From positions 1 to 8,128 of the forward strand of contig JAODNG010000117.1 in the NCBI GenBank assembly GCA_025465385.1: 8,128 bases of DNA. The letters run 5' to 3'. The position numbers and the translations under genes are program-made. Shown in pieces: positions 5,706 to 8,128 of the stretch; the stretch's first letter is position 1, and each line of letters begins with the position of its first letter. Origin of the DNA: Pseudonocardiales bacterium. Lineage in GTDB: Bacteria; Actinomycetota; Actinomycetes; Mycobacteriales; Pseudonocardiaceae. Under the pieces are notes generated by a model. That model made no database searches, had not been told where the DNA came from, and saw nothing but the letters and a program-made list of their open reading frames with translations.

Positions 5706-6443
5706 ATGACCGACGCGACCCCTGCCAGCGGAGTCCCCACCGTCCTGCTCGTCCACGGCGCCTTCGCCGACGGCTCCGGCTGGGCCGGCGTGATCGAGCG
5801 GTTACAAGCCCTCGGGATCCGGGTGCGGGCCCTGGTCAACCCACTGCGTGGCCTGGCCAGCGACTCCGCTTACGTCGCCAGCGCGATCGAGCAGACCCCG
5901 GGCCCGGTACTGGCCGTCGGCCACTCCTACGGCGGCGCGGTAATCACCAATGCCGCTGCCCAGGCCAACAACGTCGTCGGGCTAGTCTACGTCGCCGCCT
6001 TCGCCCCAGAAGAAGGTGAGACCCTGCTGGACATTGAGGGCAGCTCCAGGGACAGCGTCCTGAGCTCGGCCCTGCGGGAAGCGCGGTACCCGATCGGGCA
6101 GGGCTCGGAGACGGCGGTCGAGCTCTTCATCGACCTCGCATCCTTCCACGAAGTCTTCGCTGGCGACCTGCCGGCGGCGCAGGCCGCCGTGCTGGGCGCG
6201 GCGCAGCGGCCGGTGGCGGCCGCCGCGTTCGGCGAGAAGTCCGGGCCGCCCGCCTGGAAGAACTTGCCCGCCTGGGCGGTGGTCGCCACTGGCGACAAGG
6301 CAGCTGGCAGCGACGTCGTGCGTTCCATGGCCGAGCGCGCAGGCGCCGACATCGTCGAGATCAAGGGCTCACACGTGATCATGATTTCCGATCCGCAAGC
6401 GGTAACCGATGTGATCATGAAGGCGGTCGGTGTTGTCAGCTGA
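5706..6443 (+). CDS. Alpha/beta hydrolase
   Basis: A 245-residue alpha/beta-hydrolase-fold protein (AB hydrolase_6 type, the EstC/salicylate-esterase-like group) of normal length and without a signal peptide, so cytoplasmic. Visible are the oxyanion strand VLLVHGAFADGSGW (residues 13-26), the nucleophile elbow GHSYGG with S74, and the C-terminal H223 in KGSHVIMISDP. D197 in the VATGDKAAG loop is the best candidate for the catalytic acid. It should hydrolyse an ester, lactone or similar small substrate, which is not identifiable here. ATG 5706 is preceded by GGAAGGA (5693-5699) with 6-base spacing; a TTG at 5679 in the same frame is less likely. It lies downstream of the SDR and upstream of the cupin, all on the same strand but with long gaps, so separate transcription is more likely than a tight operon. 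Confidence 0.93.
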   Translation: MTDATPASGVPTVLLVHGAFADGSGWAGVIERLQALGIRVRALVNPLRGLASDSAYVASAIEQTPGPVLAVGHSYGGAVITNAAAQANNVVGLVYVAAFAPEEGETLLDIEGSSRDSVLSSALREARYPIGQGSETAVELFIDLASFHEVFAGDLPAAQAAVLGAAQRPVAAAAFGEKSGPPAWKNLPAWAVVATGDKAAGSDVVRSMAERAGADIVEIKGSHVIMISDPQAVTDVIMKAVGVVS

Positions 6444-6458
6444 GCCGGTGGCGACCGC
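6423..6458 (+). terminator. Hairpin across the hydrolase stop codon
   Basis: GCGGTCG (6423-6429) is the exact reverse complement of CGACCGC (6452-6458), with a 22-base loop that contains the TGA stop of the hydrolase. It may aid transcription termination, but the loop is long and no T-tract follows, so confidence is low. Confidence 0.28.
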
Positions 6459-6822
6459 ACCTACTCGCCTGAGTTGCTGTTTCCTGCCTTTTTTGCTTGC
6501 TGCCCTCACCACGACGCTGTCGATCGTCGGGACTAGCAGGAACACGAGGGCGAGTGCCGCCACGGCACATTGTTGGGCTTCGTTCGCACGTTTGCGCCTC
6601 GTGATGAAAGCATCATCGCCAGGCGCGGCCGTGTTAACCAGTTGGTGCTGAGCACACCGGCAGCCGTACCGCACGATGGTGATCAACAGTTGGCCGATGC
6701 AGGCCTGCAAGCACATGACTAGGTGAGGAACTCGGCGTGGTCACCGTGGTCGATCACGTTTGGTCAGTGGTTCATAGACGGCCAAATCTTCGACCACATC
6801 ACCTCAATCAAGGGAGCCTCAA
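6459..6822. other. Gene-free leader before the cupin gene
   Basis: About 360 bp without a supported gene. A minus-strand frame across 6369-6716 has one hydrophobic stretch (AALALVFLLVP) but overlaps the hydrolase end and lacks a convincing start signal. Close to the cupin start, TGGTC occurs three times (6738, 6747 and 6761), and GTGGTCG (6746-6752) is the inverted complement of CGACCAC (6791-6797). These could form a regulator site for the cupin promoter. No clear -35/-10 pair was recognised. Confidence 0.35.
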
Positions 6823-7191
6823 ATGGCCGCCGAGCCGCAGTCCACCGAAGAAGAAGCGCCCGGAACACCGCCGCCCGCCTTCAAGCGCACGGACCTTCAG
6901 CGTTCCCCCTCGCCGGTGTCCGGCTGGGAGATTAGACAGACTCTTGTCGAGATCCCCGAGGGGATAGAGTCCGGGCGGCACAGTCACCCCGGGCCGGAGG
7001 TGGGTTACATCGTGCGCGGGGTCGTGTCCATGGAGTTCGACGATGGCACCGCTCTGGCACTGCGCACAGGGGACCCGTTCCTGATCGCGCCTGGGGTCAT
7101 CCACAACGCCCGCAATGTCGGTACCGTCACCACGAAGATGCTCTCAACCTACTTCGTCGACGAAACCCAACCTCTCGTCACTTTGTACTGA
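6823..7191 (+). CDS. Small cupin-domain protein
   Basis: A 122-residue single-domain cupin (Cupin_2 type). Motif 1 is GRHSHPGPEVGYIVRG (residues 51-66) with metal ligands H53, H55 and E59; motif 2 is GDPFLIAPGVIHNARN (83-98) with the fourth ligand H94. All four ligands are present, so it probably binds Fe, Mn or another divalent metal. The first 20 residues are acidic and proline-rich and look disordered. Such small cupins act as dioxygenases, isomerases or metabolite-binding proteins and often lie near alpha/beta hydrolases and SDRs in catabolic or detoxification clusters; the precise reaction is unknown. ATG 6823 has GGGAG (6812-6816) 6 bases upstream. No signal peptide is seen. Confidence 0.93.
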   Translation: MAAEPQSTEEEAPGTPPPAFKRTDLQRSPSPVSGWEIRQTLVEIPEGIESGRHSHPGPEVGYIVRGVVSMEFDDGTALALRTGDPFLIAPGVIHNARNVGTVTTKMLSTYFVDETQPLVTLY

Positions 7192-7324
7192 CCGTTCCCC
7201 GGCAGCGCTCCCGTGCACATGGCTGGCGTCCCGCCCCAATGCCGACAGCAGCCGCCACAACCCGCAACTCCGCACAAACATTCGTTGAACAACGGGCCCG
7301 TAGCTGCGAACTCCTGCATCAAGA

Positions 7325-7355
7325 CCGGCTCGATACCACCATGGGCTAGAGCCGG
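7325..7355 (-). terminator. Hairpin at the end of the small minus-strand gene
   Basis: CCGGCTC (7325-7331) and GAGCCGG (7349-7355) form a perfect 7-bp stem with a 17-base loop. The loop carries the stop codon (7346-7348) of the minus-strand reading frame, and the repeat lies between that frame and the converging cupin gene. It may therefore act on both transcripts. There is no T-tract. Confidence 0.38.
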
Positions 7356-7606
7356 GGGTGCACGGCGACGACCCACTCGCCCGTGCCGGCAAGGTGCTGA
7401 CCTAGGTGGCCCTCCTCCCTCGTGCAGGACCAGACCAGCAGGGTTGGCGAAGTGTGATCAGCCCACCCGAACCCGCAAGTCCGATACCCGTCAACCAGAA
7501 CGAAAATCCCGGAAGGATCCCGGTCCCCTACAGCGACGTGCTCCAGCTCGTCCTGAACGGCCCTTCCTCTTCGGGACGCTACTGAGGCGCCGACGGGCCA
7601 CGCCAT
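7346..7606 (-). CDS. Small hypothetical protein with a C-terminal CTREEGHLGQH motif
   Basis: A possible 86-residue protein that I cannot assign to a named family. The last ~65 residues have balanced, acidic, protein-like composition (VAVGDRDPSGIFVLVDGY, then CTREEGHLGQHLAGTGEWVV), unlike the arginine-rich shadow frames elsewhere. A C-x-x-x-x-GHxGxH arrangement recurs in short actinobacterial hypothetical proteins and might bind a metal. The start is uncertain: I give ATG 7606 (MAWPVGAS), but no clear Shine-Dalgarno precedes it and the frame stays open to 7891. It may therefore be the tail of a longer or decayed gene. A hairpin overlaps its stop codon. It is convergent with the cupin gene. Confidence 0.42.
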   Translation of the reverse strand: MAWPVGASVASRRGRAVQDELEHVAVGDRDPSGIFVLVDGYRTCGFGWADHTSPTLLVWSCTREEGHLGQHLAGTGEWVVAVHPRL

Positions 7607-8128
7607 CCGAACTCTAAAACTGTTCCCGGCCGCGTTGAGAACGCCTGCGTAGGAATACATGTTGATGACCCGCTGGCACCGCCGTGCCACCTCTCGAAGA
7701 GTGCGCTTCACCGCGTCCCGAACAGCAACGAATCTCCATTGGGCCACCACGGGCGCGGCTTCGAGCCCTCGCGCACGCGTCAGATAAGACGCTGCGAAGC
7801 GGAAGCCAGGGTGGTCGCTCATAAGCCGCTCCCGACAGCCGCTCTTAACCCACCCTCCGATACGACAGTACCCAGCCAAGGGCGCGGTCAAACAACCGTC
7901 GGCGGACCGTTAACAGCATTGTTACGCCCCTAAGAGAGTTCCCGAGTAGGAAGGTACCTAACGACAAACATCCAGTCCGGGATCACCCAGCCCGGAAAGG
8001 TCCGCCGGCATCCGCGAACGGTGGATGCTTCGGGTTCGGCTGCGGTTGGGCGGCCGCGGCGGCTGTCACGGGACCGCTGTGGGTCTGGGATTGGCTCGGC
8101 TGCCATCGGTTGGGATTTGGGTTAGGTC
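7607..8128. other. Gene-poor right end of the window
   Basis: No gene is supported here. The minus-strand frame continues open to 7891, but its upstream part is arginine-rich and has no convincing start. Small structures are TAACA/TGTTA (7911-7915/7920-7924) and GCATCC/GGATGC (8008-8013/8023-8028). From about 8030 the plus strand becomes G- and T-rich with repeated GGG-containing words, ending in GG/GGG/GGG/GG runs at 8108-8126 that could form a two-tetrad G-quadruplex. A gene or element may begin beyond the edge. Confidence 0.4.

Noticed and set aside
5362..5709. Plus-strand frame of 115 residues before the hydrolase
   Set aside because: It has a weak TTG start and no Shine-Dalgarno, its composition is rich in Arg/Ser/Cys, and it runs into the hydrolase start in another frame.
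6369..6716. Minus-strand frame with a hydrophobic segment, possible small membrane protein
   Set aside because: It overlaps the 3' end of the hydrolase and has no convincing start signal. The single hydrophobic run also sits in a low-complexity context.
7213..7617. Plus-strand frame of 134 residues after the cupin
   Set aside because: It is proline/arginine-rich with no motif and lies antisense to the more protein-like minus-strand frame ending at 7346.
1..8128. CRISPR arrays, tRNA or rRNA genes, toxin-antitoxin pairs, phage genes
   Set aside because: No regularly spaced repeats, cloverleaf-like sequence or recognisable module genes were found on either strand by inspection.

Overview
The window is high-GC DNA with GTG/TTG-rich frames, strong G/C bias at third codon positions and purine-rich Shine-Dalgarno sites. 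This points to an actinobacterial chromosome or large replicon (Pseudonocardia/Frankia/Nocardia-like), although no marker gene fixes the genus. It reads as an accessory region: an insertion-sequence (IS) cluster on the left, then a small set of enzyme and regulator genes, then a gene-poor right end. No tRNA, rRNA, CRISPR array or phage module was seen.

Left (1-2390): the 3' part of an ISAzo13-family DDE transposase enters from the window edge and loses the family's usual C-terminus after about position 344. It is followed by a complete IS110-family (DEDD/serine, bridge-RNA class) transposase at 583-1821. The roughly 240 bp before that transposase contain a bulged stem-loop and a hairpin that covers its ribosome binding site; this is the expected place for an IS110 bridge RNA. 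Downstream (1822-2390) there is no convincing gene. This stretch holds a W-R-G-W-T-Y-T peptide resembling the missing ISAzo13 tail, a second diverged copy of the IS110 3' tail, a perfect 7-bp hairpin, and three further stem-loops in a row. The simplest reading is IS110 inserted into an older ISAzo13 copy, with remnants of another IS110 end beside it.

Middle (2350-5261): a 440-residue predicted beta-propeller-like protein of unknown function lacks a good start and a secretion signal and may be 5'-truncated next to the IS debris. It converges on a TetR-family repressor gene (minus strand), with a perfect 10-bp inverted repeat between them. The TetR gene is divergent from a classical short-chain dehydrogenase/reductase (SDR). 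Their 96-bp intergenic region carries two TCCGGA-centred repeats exactly 30 bp apart, which probably form the TetR operator.

Right (5262-8128): an alpha/beta hydrolase and a small single-domain cupin follow on the plus strand, each with its own ribosome binding site and about 380-440 bp of leader. SDR, hydrolase and cupin under or near a TetR repressor suggest an inducible response to a small organic or reactive compound; the substrate is not visible. The last ~900 bp are mostly non-coding, with one plausible small minus-strand gene that ends in a hairpin, and a G-rich tail at the window edge.
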